DNA of 64,000 nt from Bacteroides salyersiae WAL 10018 = DSM 18765 = JCM 12988 (GTDB lineage: Bacteria; Bacteroidota; Bacteroidia; Bacteroidales; Bacteroidaceae). Where the stretch lies: NCBI RefSeq assembly GCF_000381365.1, contig NZ_KB905466.1:2005207-2069206 (forward strand), in the 5' to 3' direction. Every line of letters begins with the position of its first letter. The stretch's first letter is position 1. The notes beneath the pieces were generated by a model. It was not told the origin of the DNA. It saw only the letters and a program-made list of their open reading frames with translations, and did not search any database. Below, one piece after another: positions 7,522-16,559 of the stretch. The translations under genes and the position numbers were made by a program.

Positions 7522-9645
7522 TTGGCTGTCAATAAAAAAAATATAATGACCCGTTACTTCTTTGTTATCCTCATAATGGGGCTGATAGGAGTAGCAATCG
7601 TGGTAAAAGCAGGCATCACCATGTTTGCCGAGCGACAATACTGGCAGGATGTTGCCGACCGTTTCGTAAAAGAGAATGTAACGGTAAAGCCTAATCGGGG
7701 TAATATCATCTCCTCCGACGGCAAACTGATGGCAAGTTCACTGCCCGAATACCGCATCTATATGGATTTCAAAGCAGGAGCACCGGCCAAAACCGACTCC
7801 TTGAAAAAGCATATGAATGAGATCTGTGAAGGGTTGCACCGGATATTCCCGGATAAAAGTGCGGCTGAATTCAAAGCGCATCTACAGAAAGGGATGAAAA
7901 AAGGAAGCCGCAATTATTTGATTTACCCGAAACGTATCTCGTACATTCAATATAAAGAGGCCAAACGCCTGCCTGTTTTCAACATGAACAAGTATAAAGG
8001 CGGATTCCATGAGTTAGCTTACAACCAGCGCAAGAAACCATTCGGCTCTTTAGCAGCACGTACATTGGGCGATCTCTACGCAGACACCGCACAAGGTGCC
8101 AAGAATGGAATAGAACTGGCTTTCGATACCTTGTTGAAAGGACGTGACGGAATCACGCACCGCCAGAAGGTGATGAACAAATACCTCAACATCGTAGATA
8201 TTCCTCCCGTAGACGGTTGCGACCTTATCGCCACCATCGATGTGGGCATGCAGGACATCTGTGAAAAAGCATTGGTAGATAAGTTGAAAGAGCTGAATGC
8301 CAGTGTAGGCGTTGCTGTTTTAATGGAAGTCGCCACAGGCGAGGTGAAAGCAATCGTCAACATGATGAAAGCGGCGGACGGCAATTATTACGAAATGCGT
8401 AACAATGCCATCAGCGACATGCTCGAACCGGGTTCCACCTTTAAGACAGCTTCTATCATGGTGGCTCTTGAAGACGGGCACATCACCCCCGATTACGAAG
8501 TGGATACGGGAAACGGTATCAAAATGATGTACGGACGGCCGATGAAAGACTGGAACTGGCATCGCGGCGGATATGGCAGAATCAACGTAACCCGTATCTT
8601 GGAAGTGTCGTCCAACGTGGGGACATCCAGCATCATCGACCAATTCTATCATGACAATCCGCAAAAGTTCGTAGACGGACTGAAACGGATGAGCATCGAC
8701 CAGCCGTTGCACCTGCAGATCGCAGGAGAGGGAAAGCCCAACATCAGAGGACCGAAAGAACGCTATTTTGCCAAGACTACCCTCCCGTGGATGAGTATCG
8801 GGTACGAAACGCAAGTGCCCCCGATGAATATACTGACATTCTACAATGCCATAGCGAACGATGGCGTAATGGTTCGCCCGAAGTTCGTAAAAGCGGCTGT
8901 AAAAGACGGGGAAGTAGTAAAGGAGTTCCCGACAGAAGTCATCAACCCGAAAATCTGTTCGGATAATACGCTGAAACAGATACGGGAAATTCTCTACAAG
9001 GTAGTGCATCAGGGACTGGCAGGACCGGCAGGCAGCAAGCAGTTTGCCGTATCCGGCAAAACAGGAACGGCACAGATTTCACAAGGCGCCGCCGGATACA
9101 AAACGGGCAGGACGAACTATTTAGTCAGCTTTTGCGGATACTTCCCTTCGGAAGCGCCGAAATACAGTTGCATCGTCTCCATTCAGAAACCGGGGCTTCC
9201 GGCTTCCGGTGGGTTGATGGCAGGTAGCGTATTCGGTAAAATAGCAGAAAGGGTATATGCCAAAGACTTGCGCCTGCCACTGACAAATGCCATCGACACC
9301 AACAGCGTGGTAATTCCCGACGTAAAAGCCGGAGAGATGAATGATACCAAACGGGTACTCGACGAACTGAAGATACAGAGCCAGGCTAAGTTCGAAATCA
9401 AAAGCGGCAAAGAGACTTGGGGCAGTACACATGCCGCCCCCAAAAGCGTTATCTTAGAAAGCAGAGACCTGATGCGTGATTTTGTTCCGAGCGTGATCGG
9501 CATGGGCGCACGGGATGCTGTCTATCTGCTCGAAAGCAGAGGGATAAAAGTAAATCTGGTAGGCGTAGGCAAGGTAAAAAGCCAGTCGATAGCCAATGGA
9601 ACAAGAGTAAGAAAAGGACAAACAATCGTATTGCATCTGAACTGA
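7522..9645 (+). CDS. ftsI: Septal penicillin-binding protein FtsI (PBP3) with C-terminal PASTA domain
   Basis: FtsI cross-links peptidoglycan at the division septum as a partner of FtsW. One N-terminal membrane segment (about residues 12-32) is followed by a dimerisation domain and a transpeptidase domain with all three active-site motifs: STFK with Ser305, SSN at 363-365 and KTG at 513-515. The C-terminal ~55 residues (VPSVIGMGARDAVYLLESRG onward) form a PASTA domain, usual in Bacteroidetes FtsI. At 707 residues it is longer than E. coli FtsI. The given start is TTG at 7522; an ATG at 7546 (MTRYFFV) is a good alternative and removes 8 residues. It ends 16 bp before murE. Confidence 0.95.
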   Translation: MAVNKKNIMTRYFFVILIMGLIGVAIVVKAGITMFAERQYWQDVADRFVKENVTVKPNRGNIISSDGKLMASSLPEYRIYMDFKAGAPAKTDSLKKHMNEICEGLHRIFPDKSAAEFKAHLQKGMKKGSRNYLIYPKRISYIQYKEAKRLPVFNMNKYKGGFHELAYNQRKKPFGSLAARTLGDLYADTAQGAKNGIELAFDTLLKGRDGITHRQKVMNKYLNIVDIPPVDGCDLIATIDVGMQDICEKALVDKLKELNASVGVAVLMEVATGEVKAIVNMMKAADGNYYEMRNNAISDMLEPGSTFKTASIMVALEDGHITPDYEVDTGNGIKMMYGRPMKDWNWHRGGYGRINVTRILEVSSNVGTSSIIDQFYHDNPQKFVDGLKRMSIDQPLHLQIAGEGKPNIRGPKERYFAKTTLPWMSIGYETQVPPMNILTFYNAIANDGVMVRPKFVKAAVKDGEVVKEFPTEVINPKICSDNTLKQIREILYKVVHQGLAGPAGSKQFAVSGKTGTAQISQGAAGYKTGRTNYLVSFCGYFPSEAPKYSCIVSIQKPGLPASGGLMAGSVFGKIAERVYAKDLRLPLTNAIDTNSVVIPDVKAGEMNDTKRVLDELKIQSQAKFEIKSGKETWGSTHAAPKSVILESRDLMRDFVPSVIGMGARDAVYLLESRGIKVNLVGVGKVKSQSIANGTRVRKGQTIVLHLN

Positions 9646-9661
9646 TTATATATAATAAGGT

Positions 9662-11113
9662 ATGAAACTGAACGAATTACTGAAAGCGATCCAACCGGTA
9701 CAGGTTGTGGGGGCTTCGGACATAGAAATAACAGGAATCAACATAGACTCCCGACAGATAGAAGCAGGACATCTGTTTATGGCCATGCGCGGCACGCAGA
9801 CAGACGGGCATGCCTATATCCCGGCTGCCATAGAAAAAGGGGCCGTCGCCGTACTTTGCGAGGACCTGCCGGAACAGCCGGCAGAGGGAATCACCTACGT
9901 GCAAGTGAAAGACAGCGAGGATGCCACAGGCAAGATGGCGACTCTGTTCTTTGGAGATCCTACTTCTAAAATGGAACTGGTAGGCGTAACGGGAACCAAT
10001 GGGAAAACGACCATCGCCACCTTATTATATAATACATTCCGCTATTTCGGATATAAGGTAGGACTCATTTCAACGGTATGCAACTATATCGATGACGAAG
10101 CAATCCCAACCGAGCACACTACCCCCGACCCCATCACATTGAACCGCCTGTTAGGCAGGATGGCGGACGAAGGTTGCAAGTATGCTTTTATGGAAGTAAG
10201 CTCCCACTCCATCGCCCAAAAACGCATCAGTGGATTAAAATTCGCCGGAGGTATCTTTACGAATCTGACCCGCGACCATCTGGATTATCATAAAACGGTA
10301 GAGAACTATCTGAAAGCCAAAAAGAAGTTTTTTGACGATATGCCCAAAAACGCATTCAGCCTTACCAATCTGGATGACAAGAACGGACTGGTAATGACGC
10401 AAAACACACGTTCGAAGGTATATACCTACTCTTTGAGAAGTCTGAGCGACTTCAAAGGGCGAGTATTGGAGTCGCACTTCGAAGGAATGTTGCTCGACTT
10501 CAACAACCATGAACTGATGGTACAGTTCATCGGTAAATTTAATGCATCTAACCTTCTTGCCGTATTCGGCGCTGCCGTATTGCTCGGTAAAAAAGAAGAG
10601 GATGTACTGGTGGCGCTCAGTACACTACACCCGGTAGCAGGACGTTTCGACGCCATCCGTTCTCCGCAGGGATATACGGCAATCGTGGATTATGCCCACA
10701 CTCCGGATGCACTGGTCAATGTCCTAAATGCCATTCACGACGTACTCGAAGGCAGAGGTAAAGTCATTACTGTGGTGGGTGCCGGAGGTAACCGTGACAA
10801 AGGGAAACGCCCCATCATGGCCAAAGAGGCTGCCAAAGCGAGCGACCGTGTCATCATTACTTCGGACAATCCCCGGTTTGAAGAACCGCAGGATATTATC
10901 AATGACATGCTGGCCGGCTTGGATGCCGGAGACAGAAAGAAAACAATCAGTATGGCAGACCGCAGGGAAGCTATCCGCACAGCATGCATGCTGGCCGAAA
11001 AAGGAGATGTAATTCTCGTTGCCGGAAAAGGACACGAGAACTACCAGGAAATAAAAGGAGTGAAACATCACTTTGATGACAAAGAAGAGTTGAAATCAGT
11101 GATGAATGATTAG
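9662..11113 (+). CDS. murE: UDP-MurNAc-L-Ala-D-Glu:meso-diaminopimelate ligase
   Basis: MurE adds the third stem amino acid to the peptidoglycan precursor in the cytoplasm, using ATP. The 483-residue protein has the Mur-ligase ATP loop [10 protein letters not shown] at 108-117, the central-domain EVSSHSI motif and the C-terminal specificity motif DNPR at 402-405. DNPR marks enzymes that add meso-diaminopimelate rather than lysine, fitting Bacteroides DAP-type wall. It sits between ftsI and mraY; a 55-bp spacer of TGATTAGTGA-type repeats follows. Confidence 0.96.
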   Translation: MKLNELLKAIQPVQVVGASDIEITGINIDSRQIEAGHLFMAMRGTQTDGHAYIPAAIEKGAVAVLCEDLPEQPAEGITYVQVKDSEDATGKMATLFFGDPTSKMELVGVTGTNGKTTIATLLYNTFRYFGYKVGLISTVCNYIDDEAIPTEHTTPDPITLNRLLGRMADEGCKYAFMEVSSHSIAQKRISGLKFAGGIFTNLTRDHLDYHKTVENYLKAKKKFFDDMPKNAFSLTNLDDKNGLVMTQNTRSKVYTYSLRSLSDFKGRVLESHFEGMLLDFNNHELMVQFIGKFNASNLLAVFGAAVLLGKKEEDVLVALSTLHPVAGRFDAIRSPQGYTAIVDYAHTPDALVNVLNAIHDVLEGRGKVITVVGAGGNRDKGKRPIMAKEAAKASDRVIITSDNPRFEEPQDIINDMLAGLDAGDRKKTISMADRREAIRTACMLAEKGDVILVAGKGHENYQEIKGVKHHFDDKEELKSVMND

Positions 11114-11168
11114 TGACGACATCACTTATCACCAATCACTCATCACTAACCCCTAATCACTATTTACA
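11114..11168. repeat. TGATTAGTGA-type inverted-repeat spacer between murE and mraY
   Basis: The murE stop region and spacer contain GTGATGAATGATTAGTGAC followed by repeated CACTAATCAC/CATCACTAAC words on the opposite sense, so the transcript could fold into an AT-rich hairpin. The same word recurs in the sufD-sufS spacer at 47731-47777. Confidence 0.5.
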
Positions 11169-12437
11169 ATGTTATATTATCTATTTGACTGGCTACACAA
11201 ACTCAACTTTCCCGGTGCGGGAATGTTTGGTTATACATCATTCCGTGCATTGATGGCTATCATTCTGGCACTGCTGATCTCGAGCATCTGGGGTGATAAG
11301 TTTATCAAACTGCTGAAGCGTAAGCAGATCACGGAGACACAGCGTGATGCCAAAATCGACCCGTTCGGTGTAAATAAAGTAGGAGTGCCGAGCATGGGTG
11401 GCGTCATCATCATTGTAGCCATTCTGATCCCCTGCCTGCTGTTAGGAAAACTACATAATATCTATATGATCTTGATGCTTATCACTACCGTTTGGTTGGG
11501 ATCATTGGGATTTGCCGACGATTATATCAAGATATTCAAGAAAGACAAGGAAGGGTTGCACGGAAAATTCAAGATCATCGGGCAAGTGGGATTGGGACTG
11601 ATTGTGGGATTGACCCTCTATCTCAGCCCGGACGTCGTCATTCGTGAAAACATAGAAGTACAGACACCGGGACGCGAGATGGAAGTCGTGCACGGGACAA
11701 ACGACTTGAAATCGACACAGACCACCATACCGTTTTTCAAAAGCAACAACCTCGATTATGCCGATCTGGTAGCTTTTATGGGAGATCATGCCCAGACTGC
11801 CGGATGGATCCTGTTTGTGATCATTACCATCTTTGTAGTGACGGCCGTATCCAATGGCGCCAACTTGAATGACGGGATGGACGGGATGGCAGCAGGCAAC
11901 TCTGCCATTATCGGACTGACTTTGGGCATACTGGCCTATGTATCGAGCCACATCGAATTTGCCGGCTATCTGAATATCATGTACATCCCCGGTTCGGAGG
12001 AACTGGTAATCTTCATATGTGCTTTCATCGGTGCACTGATCGGTTTCTTATGGTACAATGCCTATCCGGCGCAGGTATTCATGGGCGATACCGGGAGCCT
12101 GACCATCGGCGGTATTATCGCCGTATTTGCTATCATTATACATAAAGAGTTATTGATTCCCATTCTTTGCGGTGTATTTTTGGTAGAAAACCTGTCGGTC
12201 ATTCTGCAACGCGCTTATTACAAGGTCGGAAAGAAAAAAGGGGTAAAACAACGCCTGTTTAAACGTACGCCGATACACGATCATTTCCGTACATCGATGA
12301 ACCAGATAGAAAGCGGATGCCGGGTGGTATTCACCCAACCGGACAACCTCTTCCATGAATCGAAAATCACTGTTCGTTTCTGGATCGTAACAATCGTATT
12401 GGCAGCAATAACGATCATCACATTAAAGATCAGATAA
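11169..12437 (+). CDS. mraY: Phospho-N-acetylmuramoyl-pentapeptide-transferase
   Basis: MraY transfers phospho-MurNAc-pentapeptide from UDP to undecaprenyl phosphate, making lipid I at the inner membrane. The polytopic protein has the family motifs GFADDYIK near residues 115-122, NLNDGMDGMA (Asp235 and Asp238) and GDTGSLTIGG near 310. At 422 residues it is about 60 longer than E. coli MraY because of an insertion around residues 155-205 (ENIEVQTPGREME and following), which Bacteroidetes MraY proteins commonly carry. It lies between murE and murD. Confidence 0.96.
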   Translation: MLYYLFDWLHKLNFPGAGMFGYTSFRALMAIILALLISSIWGDKFIKLLKRKQITETQRDAKIDPFGVNKVGVPSMGGVIIIVAILIPCLLLGKLHNIYMILMLITTVWLGSLGFADDYIKIFKKDKEGLHGKFKIIGQVGLGLIVGLTLYLSPDVVIRENIEVQTPGREMEVVHGTNDLKSTQTTIPFFKSNNLDYADLVAFMGDHAQTAGWILFVIITIFVVTAVSNGANLNDGMDGMAAGNSAIIGLTLGILAYVSSHIEFAGYLNIMYIPGSEELVIFICAFIGALIGFLWYNAYPAQVFMGDTGSLTIGGIIAVFAIIIHKELLIPILCGVFLVENLSVILQRAYYKVGKKKGVKQRLFKRTPIHDHFRTSMNQIESGCRVVFTQPDNLFHESKITVRFWIVTIVLAAITIITLKIR

Positions 12438-12615
12438 ATCATGGTTCAATGTGCTGATATGCCAATCGGGGAAGAAGCGGATGCAGGTGAAAAGGCAGGG
12501 AAGCGGCAATGAACCCATAAATAAAACAGAGAGAATTAACCGGATTATTAACCATTAAAGTTTATGTGTTGCCGGTGGCATACGGCCACATCGGTATATC
12601 GACACATTATTGAGA
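12438..12615. repeat. GCTGATATGCCAAT-type inverted-repeat spacer between mraY and murD
   Basis: The left part has AATGTGCTGATATGCCAATC and the right part, read on the minus strand, has AATGTGTCGATATACCGATG, forming long imperfect arms around an AT-rich middle. A related pair of arms fills the ftsQ-ftsA spacer at 18729-18867. Confidence 0.6.
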
Positions 12616-13950
12616 ATGAAAAGGATTGTAATTTTAGGAGCAGGCGAAAGTGGCGCGGGTGCTGCCGTATTAGCCAAAGTGAAAGGATTCGAGACGTTCG
12701 TATCGGACATGTCCGCCATCAAGGACAAGTACAAAGAACTGCTCGACAGCTACGGTATTGCCTGGGAAGAAGGCCATCATACCGAAGAACTGATTCTGAA
12801 TGCCGACGAGGTAGTTAAAAGCCCGGGTATTCCAAACGATGCTCCGTTGATTCTGAAATTGAAAGAACAAGGCACACCGATTATCTCGGAAATAGAATTT
12901 GCCGGACGCTATACGGATGCCAAGATGATCTGCATCACCGGTTCAAACGGAAAGACCACCACCACCAGCCTCATCTATCACATTTTCAAGAGTGCAGGAT
13001 TGAATGTCGGCCTGGCCGGTAATATAGGCAAGAGTCTTGCCCTGCAAGTAGCCGAAGATAAACACGATTATTATATTATCGAGCTGAGTTCATTCCAACT
13101 GGACAACATGTACGATTTCCGTGCCAACATCGCCGTCCTGATGAATATCACACCGGATCATCTGGACCGTTACGACCACTGCATGCAAAACTATATAGAT
13201 GCGAAATTCCGTATCACCCGGAACCAGACGCAGGACGACGCCTTCATCTTCTGGAACGATGACCCTATCATCAAACGGGAGTTGGAGAAACACGGACTGA
13301 AAGCACACCTATATCCATTTGCCGCAGTAAAAGAAGACGGAGTCATTGCCTATGTAGAAGATCATGAGGTAAAGATCAACGAACCGATTGCCTTCAATAT
13401 GGAACAGGAGAAGCTGGCACTGACCGGACAGCACAATCTATACAACTCACTGGCAGCAGGTATCTCGGCCAATCTGGCGGGAATCACGAAAGATGATATC
13501 CGCAAAGCATTGTCCGACTTCAAAGGAGTGGAGCACCGTCTGGAGAAGGTGGCCCGTGTAGGAGGAATCGATTTCATTAACGATTCTAAAGCAACCAATG
13601 TCAACTCCTGCTGGTACGCCCTGCAAAGCATGACCACCAAGACAGTCCTCATCCTCGGTGGGAAGGACAAAGGCAACGACTATACGGAAATCGAAGACCT
13701 GGTACGCGAAAAATGCTCCGCATTGGTGTACTTAGGATTACATAACGAAAAGCTGCACGCATTCTTCGACCGTCTCGGATTGCCGGTAGCCGATATACAG
13801 ACCGGCATGAAAGATGCAGTGGAAGCGGCGTACAAGCTGGCCAAAAAGGGCGAGACTGTCTTATTAAGCCCCTGTTGCGCCTCGTTCGACCTCTTTAAGA
13901 GCTACGAAGACCGGGGAGATCAATTTAAAGAGTATGTGAGAGAATTATGA
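12616..13950 (+). CDS. murD: UDP-N-acetylmuramoylalanine--D-glutamate ligase
   Basis: MurD adds D-glutamate to UDP-MurNAc-L-alanine, the second ATP-dependent step of stem-peptide assembly. The N-terminus has the Rossmann-like VILGAGESGAGAA, followed by the ATP loop GSNGKTTTT starting at residue 109 and the C-terminal motifs INDSKATNV and GGKDKGND. I chose the ATG at 12616 (MKRIVILGAG), which gives the usual MurD start and 444 residues; a TTG two codons upstream (12610) is less likely. The gene follows the repeat-filled spacer after mraY. Confidence 0.96.
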   Translation: MKRIVILGAGESGAGAAVLAKVKGFETFVSDMSAIKDKYKELLDSYGIAWEEGHHTEELILNADEVVKSPGIPNDAPLILKLKEQGTPIISEIEFAGRYTDAKMICITGSNGKTTTTSLIYHIFKSAGLNVGLAGNIGKSLALQVAEDKHDYYIIELSSFQLDNMYDFRANIAVLMNITPDHLDRYDHCMQNYIDAKFRITRNQTQDDAFIFWNDDPIIKRELEKHGLKAHLYPFAAVKEDGVIAYVEDHEVKINEPIAFNMEQEKLALTGQHNLYNSLAAGISANLAGITKDDIRKALSDFKGVEHRLEKVARVGGIDFINDSKATNVNSCWYALQSMTTKTVLILGGKDKGNDYTEIEDLVREKCSALVYLGLHNEKLHAFFDRLGLPVADIQTGMKDAVEAAYKLAKKGETVLLSPCCASFDLFKSYEDRGDQFKEYVREL

Positions 13951-13987
13951 TTCTCTCATAATTCATAAATTATAATTCATAAATCAA
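13951..13987. repeat. Short AT-rich TCATAATTCATAAAT repeat between murD and ftsW
   Basis: The spacer repeats ATTCATAA three times with small variations directly after the murD stop and runs up to the GTG start of ftsW. Confidence 0.4.
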
Positions 13988-15286
13988 GTGGACTTATTAA
14001 AAAACATATTCAAAGGCGACAAGGTAATCTGGATAATCTTCCTTTGCCTCTGCCTCATCTCGATTATCGAGGTGTTCTCGGCAGCGAGCACGCTTACCTA
14101 TAAAAGCGGAGATCACTGGGGCCCTATCACACAACACTCCATCATACTGATGGTGGGAGCGGTGGTAGTGGTACTCATGCACAACATCCCTTACAAATGG
14201 TTTCAGGTGTTTCCAGTCTTCCTGTACCCTGTCTCGGTAGTGCTGTTGGCTTTCGTCACTCTGATGGGGGTTATCACGGGCGACCGTGTCAACGGTGCGG
14301 CGCGTTGGATGTCGTTTATGGGTTTACAGTTCCAGCCTTCCGAATTGGCAAAAATGGCGGTGGTCATTGCCGTCTCCTTTATCCTGTCGAAAAAACAGGA
14401 TGACGAAGGAGCCAATCCGAAAGCATTCAAATACATCCTGATTATTACAGGAATCGTCTGCCTGCTGATTGCCCCGGAAAACCTTTCTACAGCCATGTTG
14501 TTATTCGGAGTAGTATTCCTAATGATGTTTATAGGCAGGGTGGCAGCCCGAAAGCTGCTGATGCTGGTAGGTTCACTCGGATTGGTGGGTGTGGTAGGTG
14601 TCGTATTCCTGTTGGCTATCCCGAAAGATTCGGACATTCCCTTCCTCCACCGTTTTGATACCTGGAAGAGCCGTATCGTCAACTTCACCGAAAAAGAAGA
14701 AGTGCCGGCTGCCAAATTCGACATAGACAAAGATGCCCAGATTGCTCACGCCCGCATTGCGATCGCCACGAGCAATGTAGTAGGGAAAGCACCGGGAAAT
14801 TCCGTTCAACGTGATTTCCTGAGTCAGGCGTTCTCCGACTTCATCTTCGCCATCATCATAGAAGAACTCGGACTGGTAGGAGGTATATTTGTGGTATGTC
14901 TCTATATATGGTTATTGGTACGTGCGGGGCGTATCGCGCAAAAATGCGAACGAACCTTTCCCGCTTTCCTCGTAATGGGGATTGCCTTAATGCTGGTATC
15001 GCAAGCCATCTTGAATATGATGGTGGCCGTCGGTCTGTTCCCGGTAACCGGACAGCCTTTGCCACTGATCAGTAAAGGAGGTACTTCGACACTGATAAAC
15101 TGTGCATATATCGGCATGATACTGAGTGTGAGCCGCTACACTGCCTACCTTGAAGAGCAGAAAGAGCGCAATGCCCAACTACAAATGCAGACAGAAGCAA
15201 CCGGCACAACAGAAGCGCAGACAGCCGCCGAACCGACTGCACAAGTACTGAACAGTGACGCAGAATTCGAAGAAGAAAAGAAATAG
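13988..15286 (+). CDS. ftsW: SEDS peptidoglycan glycosyltransferase FtsW
   Basis: FtsW polymerises lipid II into glycan strands at the septum together with FtsI. The 432-residue protein has about ten hydrophobic membrane segments and the SEDS signatures GARWMSFMGLQFQPSE near residues 105-120, FIIEELGLVGG-like (IIIEELGLVGG near 289) and PLISKGGTSTL near 358-368. The start is GTG at 13988. The C-terminal ~45 residues are a hydrophilic Gln/Thr/Ala/Glu-rich tail. An RodA paralog is possible in principle, but the dcw location makes FtsW the better call. murG starts 17 bp later. Confidence 0.94.
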   Translation: MDLLKNIFKGDKVIWIIFLCLCLISIIEVFSAASTLTYKSGDHWGPITQHSIILMVGAVVVVLMHNIPYKWFQVFPVFLYPVSVVLLAFVTLMGVITGDRVNGAARWMSFMGLQFQPSELAKMAVVIAVSFILSKKQDDEGANPKAFKYILIITGIVCLLIAPENLSTAMLLFGVVFLMMFIGRVAARKLLMLVGSLGLVGVVGVVFLLAIPKDSDIPFLHRFDTWKSRIVNFTEKEEVPAAKFDIDKDAQIAHARIAIATSNVVGKAPGNSVQRDFLSQAFSDFIFAIIIEELGLVGGIFVVCLYIWLLVRAGRIAQKCERTFPAFLVMGIALMLVSQAILNMMVAVGLFPVTGQPLPLISKGGTSTLINCAYIGMILSVSRYTAYLEEQKERNAQLQMQTEATGTTEAQTAAEPTAQVLNSDAEFEEEKK

Positions 15287-15303
15287 GAAAATTACGAGTT
15301 ACA

Positions 15304-16425
15304 ATGGAGAAAGAACTTAGAATCATTATCAGTGGCGGAGGTACGGGAGGGCATATCTTTCCGGCCGTATCCATCGCCAATGCCATAAAAGAACAATGTC
15401 CGGATGCAAAAATATTGTTTGTAGGAGCCGAAGGACGGATGGAAATGCAACGTGTCCCCGATGCCGGTTATGAGATTATCGGATTGCCGGTAGCCGGATT
15501 CGACCGCAAGCATTTATGGAAAAACTTTGCAGTACTCGTAAAGCTGGCTCGCAGCCAATGGAAAGCAAAGAGTATCATCAAAAAGTTCCGTCCGCAGGCA
15601 GCAGTGGGAGTTGGCGGCTATGCCAGTGGTCCGACATTGAAAATGGCCGGTATGATGGGAGTTCCGACATTGATACAAGAACAGAATTCGTATGCCGGAG
15701 TGACGAATAAATTGTTGGCAAAGAAAGCGCAAAAGATATGTGTAGCCTATGACGGAATGGAAAAATTCTTTCCGGCAGAAAAGATTCTGATGACCGGCAA
15801 TCCGGTACGTCAAAATTTACTTGACCATGCCCTGAGCCGCGAAGATGCGATACGCGCTTTCGGTCTGGACCCGAATAAGAAAACCATATTGATCTTGGGA
15901 GGCAGTTTGGGGGCACGTACTATCAACAACACGCTTATTGCCGGACTGCCGACTCTAAAAAAGAATAACGACATCCAATTTATATGGCAAACCGGTAAGA
16001 TATACCATCAGCAGGTGATGGAAGCCGTCGGTAGTGCAGGAAGCATTCCGAACTTATACGTAGCGGACTTTATCAAAGACATGGCTACCGCCTATTCGGC
16101 TGCCGATCTGGTCATCTCACGCGCAGGCGCCGGTTCCATATCGGAATTCTGTCTACTGAGCAAACCGGTCATCCTGGTGCCTTCGCCTAACGTTGCGGAA
16201 GACCATCAAACTAAAAATGCACTTGCACTGGTAAATAAAGGGGCGGCCATCTACGTAAAAGATGCAGAAGCCGAAACAAAACTTTTGCCCGCAGCTTTGG
16301 AAACGATAGCCGATACGGCAAAGCTAAAAGACTTAAGCGATCGGATAGCCAAGCTGGCCTTGCCGGACTCGGCAACTATAATAGCGAAAGAGGTTATTAA
16401 ATTAGCGGTGAGAGAGCAAGAGTAA
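15304..16425 (+). CDS. murG: Lipid II synthase MurG (UDP-GlcNAc transferase)
   Basis: MurG transfers GlcNAc from UDP-GlcNAc onto lipid I to make lipid II on the inner face of the cytoplasmic membrane. The 373-residue GT28 protein has the N-terminal glycine loop GGGTGGHIFPA (residues 11-21), the acceptor-side EQNSYAGVTNK near 121-131, and the donor-side GGSLGAR and ISRAGAGSISE motifs. Placement after ftsW and before murC is classical. The 134-bp spacer that follows is purine-rich and repetitive. Confidence 0.96.
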   Translation: MEKELRIIISGGGTGGHIFPAVSIANAIKEQCPDAKILFVGAEGRMEMQRVPDAGYEIIGLPVAGFDRKHLWKNFAVLVKLARSQWKAKSIIKKFRPQAAVGVGGYASGPTLKMAGMMGVPTLIQEQNSYAGVTNKLLAKKAQKICVAYDGMEKFFPAEKILMTGNPVRQNLLDHALSREDAIRAFGLDPNKKTILILGGSLGARTINNTLIAGLPTLKKNNDIQFIWQTGKIYHQQVMEAVGSAGSIPNLYVADFIKDMATAYSAADLVISRAGAGSISEFCLLSKPVILVPSPNVAEDHQTKNALALVNKGAAIYVKDAEAETKLLPAALETIADTAKLKDLSDRIAKLALPDSATIIAKEVIKLAVREQE

Positions 16426-16559
16426 GGGAGAATAGAGAGGGGAGAAGTAAAAAAAGAGATGAGAAATGGGCGAGTATCTCGCTACTGCATAAAAGAAATG
16501 TGAACAAAAAAATGGTGAACAGTTTAATGGTGAATAGTTTAATGTAAACAGTAAATAAG
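16426..16559. repeat. Repetitive spacer between murG and murC
   Basis: It begins purine-rich (AGGGAGAATAGAGAGGGGAG) and ends with a micro-tandem in which ATGGTGAACAGTTTA and ATGGTGAATAGTTTA follow each other directly before the murC start. No gene or promoter was recognised. Confidence 0.55.

Noticed and set aside
8320..9009. 229-codon open frame on the minus strand opposite ftsI
   Set aside because: It overlaps the catalytic domain of ftsI completely and shows no protein features.
12564..12818. Open frame overlapping the murD start
   Set aside because: Out of frame with murD, Arg-rich without features; a shadow of murD.
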